64,000 nucleotides of DNA from Moorella sp. E308F (GTDB taxonomy: Bacteria; Bacillota; DSM-521; Neomoorellales; Neomoorellaceae): the NCBI RefSeq assembly GCF_006538365.1, contig NZ_BJKN01000004.1, positions 39,283 to 103,282 on the forward strand. The letters are read 5' to 3'. Below, piece by piece: positions 1 to 8,384 of this stretch (within the stretch, counting starts at the first letter, position 1; every line of letters begins with the position of its first letter). The position numbers and the translations under genes were made by a program. Under the pieces are notes generated by a model. It had not been told where the DNA came from. It did no database searches and saw only the letters and a program-made list of their open reading frames with translations.

Positions 1-2
1 AT

Positions 3-2552
3 GTAGGAGATAATGTTAATCAAGGTCAGGCTATAGGTAAAGCAGGTAATACAGGTAATGTATGGTTTAGTGGTCATAAGGTTACAGGTAGTTACAATGA
101 TCCAAATTCTGAGCGGGCGCGGGGGCTAGGTTCACACTTACATTTTGAAATATGTTTACCTAACGGTAAAGGTGATATTTATGCTGTAGACCCTGTTCCT
201 TATTTAAATGGTAGCAAGAAATTATCTTTATCTTCAGGTAATACTGGTGATGGTGTAACTGTAGGGGAGACTTATACAGGTTTACCTGGGGAAGTACGGT
301 TGGATGAACAGTTTGTAAAACGGGATTGGTACACTGATCCCCGTTACAATTTAGATGCTAATTTCCAAATTTATTCATCATATGACGGAGAGGTACAAAG
401 GTTTGTCTTTGATCCTAATACGGTTTCGGAAGATGTTACGGTAGGTTTTAATATTGAGGTGGATATGCAGAGAGCAGGGTTTATGGATTTAAGTTATATG
501 GCTTCTTTGTCTGAGGGGGATCAGCTTAGAGTTTATGAAAATGGTAATTTAGTGCGGCGGGTGACGGAGTTTAGTGGGGTTGAAGAAGAGTTAAAGGGTA
601 TTGCTGTTCCCCAAGGGAAGAATATAATTAGAATTGAAGTTTTTTGGAAACGGGGTTCGCGGTTGCAAACTTTAGCTTTAAAACATATTCTTATTCAAGA
701 ATTAATTGTGCAAGCTCTAGCTAGAGGTGATAAAACAATAGATAATTTTGATCCGACGAGGGATTTGCCAGGGTCTTCTGTGGCTACTGGTTATTGGGAT
801 GTTATGACTATAGATAGTTTTGTGTTTAATGAGCAACCAGAAAAAGTAAGTTTGCAGGTAGGTCAATTTGTATATATGGATACTTTAACTTTGGATAATG
901 TTCAGAGTATTGAAATAGATAGTCAGTTTGATATGGAGGCGGCGGAGGCGCAAATAACGATTTCTAACCCTGATGGTTATTACAGTCCTGATTATAACCC
1001 TTATTTATTTCCTGAGTTATATAAGGATTCGCCGTTCTCATATTGGACTAATGGTGGTTTTCATGTTGGGGTTTTAAGTGAAAATACCCCGATTCGGATT
1101 TATTTAGGTTATGGTATGAATTTAATGCGGGTGTTTACAGGATTAATTGATCGGGTAGACATGACTGCTGATGGGAATATGACAATATATTGTCGTGATA
1201 GGTATAAAAAGATAATGGACAAAGTGCTAACGGAGACTAAGCAATATCCTCGTGAGATTGACCCCGCTAATCCGCTAACTAATGCCTCTTGGCGCGATCA
1301 GATTATTGCCGCCGCTAAAAAACATGCGGCGGCGGTTGGCGTCGATTATAAATTCTTATTAGCTATCGCACAACAAGAAACTGCGATGGGTACACAAGGA
1401 TGGGGGCGGCCTGAGCAGGGAGGTTATGTTCTTGGCTATGGGTGTTATAGTTCTTCTTACGCTGATCCAGCTTATGCAGGAATTGAAAAGCAGATGTATT
1501 ATGGAGCCAAACGTATGGTAGATGCTTTGCGGAGTCGAGGTTTTCAGGTAGATTCCTGGGATGATGTAGAATATTTTCGTTTAGGGGGAGATTTGGGAAC
1601 AGGATATACCTGGACTTCAGATGAGAATTGGACTAATAATGTTTGGAGTATTTATAATGAAATAAAAGCTAATCCATCCCAGTGGGATACTAATTATACA
1701 GAAAGTGCTTCGGGTACAGATGATAGCCAGAAAACGGCTTGGCTAAAATCGGCTGTAGTGCAAGATTTAGTAGCCCATGCAGGGATGTTTGGTTGGCGGG
1801 CTACTGATGAGGATAGGCAGTATCCTGATGCAATTATTGAAGAGACTTATTTAATAGAGGTAGATCAAAAACATGGGTATGTTGTAAAGGCGGGGTCAAG
1901 TGAAGGAGAATTTATTACGGTGCCTATTTCTTCTATACCCACCCCCCAGGGCTGGTTAAATCCCTTTGTAGAAGCCTATGGGAAAAAATTTGAGGCTTAT
2001 CGTTACAAAGTATCGGATTGTATTAATGAAGTAATTGGGGATCTTAATTATCGTTCTTATTGTGATCGTTACGGCACCTATCGCTTAGAACAGCTAAGAT
2101 TGGATAAGCCTGTTGTGGCTGAATTTACCGAAAACGAGAATTTACTTACTATCGCAAAGACTGTGGATTTTTCGCGAGCACGTAGCCATTTAGTTATTAT
2201 TGATGCTGATGGTCGCGCGGAAAATTTTATTGATAAGGAGATTTTATTGGAGTTAAAAGGAGAGTTGCGGACTGCGGTAATTAGCGTGGGGTGGGCAAAA
2301 TCTTCGGAAGCGAAAAAACAAGTAGCATTACGGGCCTTTTTTGACATGAAGCGGTTGTGCCGTACTTTACAGGTATCTATAGTTGGAAATCCAGCCTTAG
2401 ATATTTTAGATCGTATATTAGTAGTGGATAAACATACTACTACTCGTTCAGTCTATACTATTAAAGGTATTAGGACTAGTTTTTCTAAGGATACAGGTTA
2501 TATTCAAATTATTGATTTAATGTGGTCTGCCGCTGATGGGACGGTGGTATAA
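3..2552 (+). CDS. Tail-associated lysin, two peptidoglycan hydrolase domains (5' partial)
   Basis: The reading frame is open to the left edge, so the N-terminus lies outside the window. The first ~75 visible residues are the C-terminal part of an M23 (LytM-like) peptidase, with GxxVxxGQxIGxxGNTG and the second zinc motif GSHLHFEI. About 430-540 residues in, a lysozyme/glucosaminidase-like segment follows (FLLAIAQQETAMGTQGWG, with a candidate catalytic Glu). The rest is beta-rich and resembles baseplate hub or tail-tip proteins. It would open the cell wall during DNA injection. Its stop overlaps the next start (TAATG), so it heads or continues a tail operon. Family assignment is from motifs; the tail role is inferred from context. 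Confidence 0.8.
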   Translation, partial: VGDNVNQGQAIGKAGNTGNVWFSGHKVTGSYNDPNSERARGLGSHLHFEICLPNGKGDIYAVDPVPYLNGSKKLSLSSGNTGDGVTVGETYTGLPGEVRLDEQFVKRDWYTDPRYNLDANFQIYSSYDGEVQRFVFDPNTVSEDVTVGFNIEVDMQRAGFMDLSYMASLSEGDQLRVYENGNLVRRVTEFSGVEEELKGIAVPQGKNIIRIEVFWKRGSRLQTLALKHILIQELIVQALARGDKTIDNFDPTRDLPGSSVATGYWDVMTIDSFVFNEQPEKVSLQVGQFVYMDTLTLDNVQSIEIDSQFDMEAAEAQITISNPDGYYSPDYNPYLFPELYKDSPFSYWTNGGFHVGVLSENTPIRIYLGYGMNLMRVFTGLIDRVDMTADGNMTIYCRDRYKKIMDKVLTETKQYPREIDPANPLTNASWRDQIIAAAKKHAAAVGVDYKFLLAIAQQETAMGTQGWGRPEQGGYVLGYGCYSSSYADPAYAGIEKQMYYGAKRMVDALRSRGFQVDSWDDVEYFRLGGDLGTGYTWTSDENWTNNVWSIYNEIKANPSQWDTNYTESASGTDDSQKTAWLKSAVVQDLVAHAGMFGWRATDEDRQYPDAIIEETYLIEVDQKHGYVVKAGSSEGEFITVPISSIPTPQGWLNPFVEAYGKKFEAYRYKVSDCINEVIGDLNYRSYCDRYGTYRLEQLRLDKPVVAEFTENENLLTIAKTVDFSRARSHLVIIDADGRAENFIDKEILLELKGELRTAVISVGWAKSSEAKKQVALRAFFDMKRLCRTLQVSIVGNPALDILDRILVVDKHTTTRSVYTIKGIRTSFSKDTGYIQIIDLMWSAADGTVV

Positions 2553-2959
2553 TGGCGGGCGTAACCCATGATTATTTGATTTATCCTATACTGGAATTAA
2601 TCCACAATGAAATTAGGAAAATAAATTCTAGTGAAGATAGTGTGGGTGACATTGCGGCTATTACTTTACATCGTGACCATCCTGCAGATCAAGATAAGGT
2701 TACAGCGGTTGACTTTGTTTATGATGATGGACGTACGACTAGTGTTTATCTTCAATATGGTTCAGAGGATGCTTCAACCTATCCCGTGGGAATAACTCCC
2801 GATAGCTTAGACTATACTTATTACTTAATGTGGCGATTGACGGGGGTTATCCTTTCTAATTTTGATCCTTCAGGAAACCTTTTGAGTAGGTATCGGATAG
2901 GTTTGCTTTATGATGCGAAAGGTTTATTGGTAGGAACTGAAGTGAATCGATTAGGGTAG
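2552..2959 (+). CDS. Hypothetical tail-module protein
   Basis: 135 residues, ATG overlapping the upstream stop (TAATG), so translation is probably coupled. No family is recognised. It has a helical N-terminal third (LIYPILELIHNEIRKI), then an alternating beta pattern and a Gly/Asp-rich C-terminus. No signal peptide or membrane segment is seen. Its place between the tail lysin and large tail proteins suggests a small baseplate or tail-tip component, but this is context only. Confidence 0.6.
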   Translation: MAGVTHDYLIYPILELIHNEIRKINSSEDSVGDIAAITLHRDHPADQDKVTAVDFVYDDGRTTSVYLQYGSEDASTYPVGITPDSLDYTYYLMWRLTGVILSNFDPSGNLLSRYRIGLLYDAKGLLVGTEVNRLG

Positions 2960-2971
2960 GGGGGTGACAGC

Positions 2972-3379
2972 ATGTTTCAGGTTACTTATCCTGTTGGTGG
3001 AGTAATTGATAAAGTAAGGGAACTTCCTTACCCTCATTTTTCTAAGTTAACTATTCCTTATATACGAGGGCGGCGGTTGGATATTCCTGAAGCGACAGGG
3101 GTATATTCGGATACCTATTCTTTACCTTTTAAAACGGAGTTTTTATCTATTGCTATAGCTTGTAGTCAGTATTGTGTTGATGATTATTGGGAGTTGACCA
3201 TTGGGCAGGATAAAATCTGTGAGACTATTTATACTAAGGAATTACCAGAGAGTGTAAGTATGGGTAATAGTTTTGGGATTGTGTTTCCTATAGCGGCTAA
3301 TACACCGTTGAAGTTTGATTTTTATAATAATAGTGGTAAGGCGAAGCAGGTTTGGTATAATATAAAGTTTTTACGGTAA
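2972..3379 (+). CDS. Hypothetical small beta-rich virion protein
   Basis: 135 residues, ATG preceded by a strong GGGGGTGA ribosome site 12 bases after the upstream stop. The sequence is mostly beta strand with aromatic residues (WELTIGQDKIC, FDFYNNSGK) and ends in an IKFLR strand, like a small jelly-roll or decoration-type domain. No enzymatic motif is visible. It is co-oriented and tightly packed with tail genes on both sides, so it is probably a tail or fibre accessory protein. Function is not known. Confidence 0.6.
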   Translation: MFQVTYPVGGVIDKVRELPYPHFSKLTIPYIRGRRLDIPEATGVYSDTYSLPFKTEFLSIAIACSQYCVDDYWELTIGQDKICETIYTKELPESVSMGNSFGIVFPIAANTPLKFDFYNNSGKAKQVWYNIKFLR

Positions 3380-3393
3380 GGGGGGCGGTATAG

Positions 3394-5181
3394 TTGCCAG
3401 CAGATCAAGTGGCTTGGGTAGAAGGGGCGGCAGAGGCGGAGAATATTATTACTGCTTTAGTGGATAGCATCGTTAGTGCTACTATACCTTATGAAATAAA
3501 TAAATGGCAGAAGGTTTTTAGTAGTGATGCGTATATATGGGTAACGTATAATGAAAATTTTAGAGATAATATACAAGGTATATATAAACATACTGATGGG
3601 AATTTATATCCCGTATATAAGGTGGGTACAATAAATACTATTAGTAGTAATAATTTAGAATTATGCGATACAGATGGCTATGTGTGGGAAGTAAATTCAA
3701 ATAATGAAAGGACTGGTAAAAAGTTTCAGGTAAAAGCTGTTACTTATGTGGATGCGAATGGGGTTTCTCACACTTTACAGGTAACGGGACTGTTGTTAGT
3801 AAATGTACTTGATTCTACGGAACCGACGGTGGGGGCTAGGTGTTATATTGTTGAGCAGGTACGGCAGGAATTGGATGGAAGTTATAAAGCTGATCCAGAA
3901 TGGAATGAATTTAAGATTGTGGCAGAAATGCCTTCTGATTGGAATTATTTACTAACGAGAGATCGGGTACTTTTGTATAATTATTATGGTTCGTATACTT
4001 ATTTATATAAACCTCCTGTTTATAGATTTACTGAGAGATATTATACTGCGGATATAAATATTAGTGATAAGGTAGAAGTTTTAAAAATTACTCCTGATCC
4101 ACCTACAGGATTAACAGCTAAGAATTTTTATGTAATGTTTAAACATCCTATTGGGCAATATAATTATTTTGATGTTTTATATGGAGAGGGTTTTTTAGGC
4201 ACGCCTAGTAGCGGCGATCCAACTTTAACTTATAAAGATATTTGTGATGTGACGACAGTAGGAAAAGGGAAAACTCCCGTAATTATAGATCAGAAAAAAG
4301 CCGAGGCTATGTATAAGCAGTGGAATGATCCTCAACAAGAAAAGGTTTTTGTGCCGCCTTCTTTTTCCTGGGAGGTGCGATATGGAAGGGAAGTAGTAAG
4401 TCCTCCTGCTCACTATTTTTATGGTTGTAATACTAGTGTGTCAGGGATCGGTTTAGTGTCAAGACGACCAGAGTATCAAGTTAATTATTATCTTTCTATA
4501 AATAATAGAAGAATAGCTATGATAATTGAAGGCGACCCTGTGCCTGATAGAGAGGGATATTACAGAAGTTTTGGTTATATCGGGCCTATAATTTCTTTTA
4601 GTAGTAATGATTACACCAATAACTTTGCCGTTACGGTAGGGATGGGGGAATTAAATAAAGACAAGACAGGGTTTGTTTTACAGGACATTGATCAAAATAA
4701 TAATCCTTTATATACACAATATGGGGATTATGCTTCTAATGGTATGTATTCAGTATCTATGTTAAGTACAAAAAGTGGTAGTACGTTATTTCAAGCATTT
4801 TATCCATCTTTTAACACTCCATTACCAAATTATCATGGCGGTTCAATTCCTTCTGGCTTGTATAATCTATTGATAGCGGAAGATTTTTTACAGGCTTCTA
4901 GGTGGACAGGAAAATTTCATGCGAGCCCAATTTATTTATATCATCAATATGAAGGGTATAGAGGGTATTTGGATGGTGTTTTAGCAATTAGTCCTTACAA
5001 TCTTACTCATTTAGATGAACTAGAGTTTGATACAGGAGAACCTAAAGATCCTGCTAATCCAGAAGTTGGGAATTGGATAGAGGTTTATAAGTTTGTGCGG
5101 TTGTTAAGTCCTATTAATTTTATGTTGCGATCAGCAAATCCCAATGATATGATGCTTGCAATTTTAAAAGAGGTCAGGTAG
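3394..5181 (+). CDS. Large tail/adhesin protein, paralogue of the next gene
   Basis: 595 residues with a TTG start, chosen because AAGGGGGGCGG sits just upstream. Rich in Tyr, Asn and beta strands, with no catalytic motif seen. The C-terminal ~250 residues match those of the neighbour at 5196-6275: both hold QASRWTGK-[FY]-H-x-SPIY and YEGYRGxLDG, then an xLDELxxD strand, and both end in xILKEVR or xVLKEVR. The pair therefore arose by duplication of a C-terminal domain with different N-terminal parts. A receptor-binding or tail-fibre role fits the position and composition; this is inference. Confidence 0.65.
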   Translation: MPADQVAWVEGAAEAENIITALVDSIVSATIPYEINKWQKVFSSDAYIWVTYNENFRDNIQGIYKHTDGNLYPVYKVGTINTISSNNLELCDTDGYVWEVNSNNERTGKKFQVKAVTYVDANGVSHTLQVTGLLLVNVLDSTEPTVGARCYIVEQVRQELDGSYKADPEWNEFKIVAEMPSDWNYLLTRDRVLLYNYYGSYTYLYKPPVYRFTERYYTADINISDKVEVLKITPDPPTGLTAKNFYVMFKHPIGQYNYFDVLYGEGFLGTPSSGDPTLTYKDICDVTTVGKGKTPVIIDQKKAEAMYKQWNDPQQEKVFVPPSFSWEVRYGREVVSPPAHYFYGCNTSVSGIGLVSRRPEYQVNYYLSINNRRIAMIIEGDPVPDREGYYRSFGYIGPIISFSSNDYTNNFAVTVGMGELNKDKTGFVLQDIDQNNNPLYTQYGDYASNGMYSVSMLSTKSGSTLFQAFYPSFNTPLPNYHGGSIPSGLYNLLIAEDFLQASRWTGKFHASPIYLYHQYEGYRGYLDGVLAISPYNLTHLDELEFDTGEPKDPANPEVGNWIEVYKFVRLLSPINFMLRSANPNDMMLAILKEVR

Positions 5182-5195
5182 GGAGGTAATAATTT

Positions 5196-6275
5196 ATGGC
5201 AGATTTTAAATATGTAGAAACAATTACAAAGTCCCAGGATTTACTTAACACTATTAAAGAAATTTTAACTTTTACTAGTTACCCTTTTGACGCTATGCAC
5301 GGAGAAACAGAGGTAGCTAATACTTGGATTATAAAAGAAGAAATTACTGATGTAGCAACAGGTAAAATAAAAGAATTAACAGTACAAGGAAAGACAGCTA
5401 TTGGTTCAACTACTGTAAGAAATAAAGATTTTTATGTAAGATTTAAGTTAAATGGTTTTAGTGATGTAAGTAAACATAGTTCAATGACTGTTCAACTTTT
5501 AGATGAGTTTAATCCTACTAATAATAGTTATGGTGTTAACGGCTATCCTGTGCTTTATGAGTGGGCGCAAGAGAATTATTCTAATTCAGATCGGGATTTT
5601 AATTCTCCAGTATATTTATACGCAACTATAAGTAATAATAGGATTGCTATGGTTCTAGTAGCTGATCCTGCTATTAATTTTAATGATTATCGAAAATCAT
5701 TCCTTTATATTGGGGCAATTCAACCATTTAAGTTCAATGAGGATGATGTAGATGGTAATATTTTGTTGACGGCGGGGGCGTATAGAAAAGAGCCTAGTTA
5801 TACTGAAATAGCTATTAATAATCCTGATTATTATTTTGGTGAGTTTACAGCTACGGGCAATAATAATTTCCAAATGTTAAAAACAAAAACAGGTATTTTA
5901 TTTCAAAAGCATTATCCTGCTTTTATCACTCAGGCCCCTCCCCCTGGAAGTGCTTATGTTGATTCTCAAGTAGGGGATACTGGCGTAAAATTAGAATCAC
6001 AAGGATTTCAAGCCTCTCGGTGGACAGGTAAGTATCATATGAGCCCGATTTATGTATACCATCCTTATGAAGGGTATCGCGGTCAATTAGATGGATGTGT
6101 GGCCGTTACTAAACATAATATTCTTCATCTGGATGAGTTAGTGGTAGATGTAGAAGGGAAGCCGTGGACACAGGAAGTATATCGTTTTTATGATATAAAT
6201 ACTGAGCAATGTTTTACAAAACATTCAGCGAATATAAATATGGGGTTGGCGGTATTAAAAGAAGTACGGTATTAA
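5196..6275 (+). CDS. Tail/adhesin protein, shorter paralogue
   Basis: 359 residues, ATG with GGGAGG 10 bases upstream. The C-terminal two thirds resemble the preceding 595-residue protein: SNNRIAMVLVADPAINFNDY parallels NNRRIAMIIEGDPVPDREGY, and QASRWTGKYHMSPIYVY and YEGYRGQLDG recur. It lacks the first ~230 residues of the larger copy. It is followed by a strong intrinsic terminator, so the block from the tail lysin to here may end as one transcript. Probably a tail-fibre or adhesin subunit; no enzyme motif. Confidence 0.65.
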   Translation: MADFKYVETITKSQDLLNTIKEILTFTSYPFDAMHGETEVANTWIIKEEITDVATGKIKELTVQGKTAIGSTTVRNKDFYVRFKLNGFSDVSKHSSMTVQLLDEFNPTNNSYGVNGYPVLYEWAQENYSNSDRDFNSPVYLYATISNNRIAMVLVADPAINFNDYRKSFLYIGAIQPFKFNEDDVDGNILLTAGAYRKEPSYTEIAINNPDYYFGEFTATGNNNFQMLKTKTGILFQKHYPAFITQAPPPGSAYVDSQVGDTGVKLESQGFQASRWTGKYHMSPIYVYHPYEGYRGQLDGCVAVTKHNILHLDELVVDVEGKPWTQEVYRFYDINTEQCFTKHSANINMGLAVLKEVRY

Positions 6276-6295
6276 GTGCTTGCGTAAGGTGGTGG

Positions 6296-6330
6296 GGAAT
6301 TTCAGGTATCAATTCTGAAATTCCTTTTTT
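6296..6330 (+). terminator. Intrinsic terminator after the first tail gene block
   Basis: A perfect 10-bp stem (GGAATTTCAG / CTGAAATTCC) with a 9-base loop is followed by six T. It lies 20 bases after the stop of the 5196-6275 gene and before the next ribosome site. Read-through or a new start must supply the next gene; no clear promoter is visible between them. Confidence 0.9.
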
Positions 6331-6347
6331 GTTGTGGGGTGAGAGAG

Positions 6348-8372
6348 TTGTCACTTATGACTATTTCTAATGTATATAACTGTAGAGTGTTAGATTTAAA
6401 TCAATGTCGAGAGACTTTTTCAGTTGTCGTAGCTATTTATAATAATTTCCATCAAGATAGTTATTATTTTAAATATATACCTTATAGCAGATATAGTAGT
6501 ATTGTGATGATGGATTATCTTTTGGGGAGGAAGGAAATTGTTGATGGTTCATTAATGGCGGAAGTTGCGGCGGTATTAAAAACTGATCTTCCTGGACAAG
6601 AAATAGTGTTAATAACAGGAGATAAGCAGGATATAATCTCAGAGATTACTTTGATAGATGTTGGTTATAAAGAAAGTCAGTCTACTAGTGAGGTATTAGA
6701 AGGGTGGGGAGTTAGAGAACCTTTATCGGTTGGTGAGGTAAAAAAGAATTTTTTAACTGGTTATGTAGAGGAAGAGAGTGCTATAAGCAATGATTTTGTA
6801 ACTGGATTGCTTATAATTCATAAGCATCCTTTAACTATTGATAGGGATTTTCTTTCTTATTATCGTTATGATAGTCACGATTTAATAATAAATTTTAAGT
6901 CTGTGGAGGGGCAATCTCTTAAACGAGATTTAATTGTAACTAGGGATCTTATTTCTTTTGATAGAAAAATAATGCGTGATTTAAACCTAACTAATGACGT
7001 AAAGTCGAGGCGATTTACCTTAAAGGAAATTGTTCCTAGTTTTTTCATTTCAGGGGGACGTGAAAAAGATAAGAATTTATTTATTGTCGATACGGTCAAC
7101 GGTGAGCGGTGGTTAATAAATGGTAAGATAATACCTGTAGAGTTTTTAAAGGGTGGGAGACAGGACGGAGGCCATTTTTTATATGTGCCTGACCATCTTT
7201 TAGGTGGTTTTTTATATCGCATGGCTGTCCTTTTAGAAGGAGTATTGGGTACTAAAAGTAGTTTTAATGGGATAGTGGAGGCAGGTTGGAAGGAAGGCAT
7301 ATCTGGGGGAAAAGGAGTGTTTGCTGATATTAAAGCTCTTTTAGGTAAGAAGGAAGATGAATATGGAGCAACCCTTTTATACGAACAGGAATTTAGTATT
7401 TTAGATAGGGTAAGATTAGGGTTTGTGGAAGAGGTTATGAAAAAATTGGCGGAGGTAGATAATCAAAAAGCGGCTGTTTCTTTGGTGGATTTGTTGTTGA
7501 CGGAACGTATATGGCAAGGATTGGCAGAAGGGGATTTTGATATTATCACAGCAATTCTAGAAAAAGGAAGAAAGGCTCTTATAAATAAAGAGGTTATAAC
7601 AGGAGTTTCAGAGGAAAGGTATGCTAAGACAAATATAATTATTCCTGTAGCTTTAAGACAGGAGCTACCGTCAATTATTTACAGTTCTACAGTGGCAGAA
7701 AAAGATCCTTTGCCTCTAATAGAAGAAAAAGGGTTAATAGCTCTCAAAAAGCCAGGGGAGGCTTCTGAAATTAAACTAGGGTTAGGACAAGGCCTAGTTT
7801 ATGATTATACTAATGATATAGTTGATTTAGGAATGAATCCTGAATTTTGGGTAGGCGGGTTTGGTGTACCTGAAGAGTATAATCCGCTTGATCCTTTAAA
7901 TCCTTATTATCCGTGGGCTGATGAAGTTTTTCGCATTGATCAAGGTATTTGGCAACCTGTGGAGGCGGAAGGATGGGAATATGATCCTACTACTAGAGGT
8001 TTTATTAATAGCTCGCAGATAGAAAGATGTGGATTAGTGTATAGGGATATAAATAGTGATGGTTATATTTTCTGGACTAGTTTTAAAGTAACGGGTTCAG
8101 GAGATGATGGTGTAGGAATTATTTTTAATTACGTTGATGAAAATAATTATTATAAATTTATTATTAATGGTGGAGATGCAGATTATAGCCTGAGTATGGC
8201 GAAACCGATGCAGTTGTATAAAGTAATAAGTGGGGTTACGGTGCCCGTTGGGTCGCCGATGGAACCCTTCCCTTGGATAAGGGATAGATGGTATACAATT
8301 AAAGTGATCGTAAATGATAATCGTATTAGTCTTTATGTAAATAATAAACTAGAGTATGATTTTGTAGAGTAG
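6348..8372 (+). CDS. Tail protein with C-terminal lectin-like domain
   Basis: 674 residues from a TTG at 6348, preferred because GGGGTGAG lies just upstream; GTG 6339 and ATG 6357 are alternatives. Most of the protein is unrecognised and mixed alpha/beta. The last ~150 residues look like a concanavalin-A/LamG-type beta sandwich (GLVYRDINSDGYIFWTSFKV, GVGIIFNYVDENNYYKF, RWYTIKVIVNDNRISLYVNN), a fold that usually binds glycans. It is likely a tail fibre or host-surface binding protein. Terminator upstream, tight spacing downstream. Confidence 0.6.
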   Translation: MSLMTISNVYNCRVLDLNQCRETFSVVVAIYNNFHQDSYYFKYIPYSRYSSIVMMDYLLGRKEIVDGSLMAEVAAVLKTDLPGQEIVLITGDKQDIISEITLIDVGYKESQSTSEVLEGWGVREPLSVGEVKKNFLTGYVEEESAISNDFVTGLLIIHKHPLTIDRDFLSYYRYDSHDLIINFKSVEGQSLKRDLIVTRDLISFDRKIMRDLNLTNDVKSRRFTLKEIVPSFFISGGREKDKNLFIVDTVNGERWLINGKIIPVEFLKGGRQDGGHFLYVPDHLLGGFLYRMAVLLEGVLGTKSSFNGIVEAGWKEGISGGKGVFADIKALLGKKEDEYGATLLYEQEFSILDRVRLGFVEEVMKKLAEVDNQKAAVSLVDLLLTERIWQGLAEGDFDIITAILEKGRKALINKEVITGVSEERYAKTNIIIPVALRQELPSIIYSSTVAEKDPLPLIEEKGLIALKKPGEASEIKLGLGQGLVYDYTNDIVDLGMNPEFWVGGFGVPEEYNPLDPLNPYYPWADEVFRIDQGIWQPVEAEGWEYDPTTRGFINSSQIERCGLVYRDINSDGYIFWTSFKVTGSGDDGVGIIFNYVDENNYYKFIINGGDADYSLSMAKPMQLYKVISGVTVPVGSPMEPFPWIRDRWYTIKVIVNDNRISLYVNNKLEYDFVE

Positions 8373-8384
8373 GGGGTAATTTAG

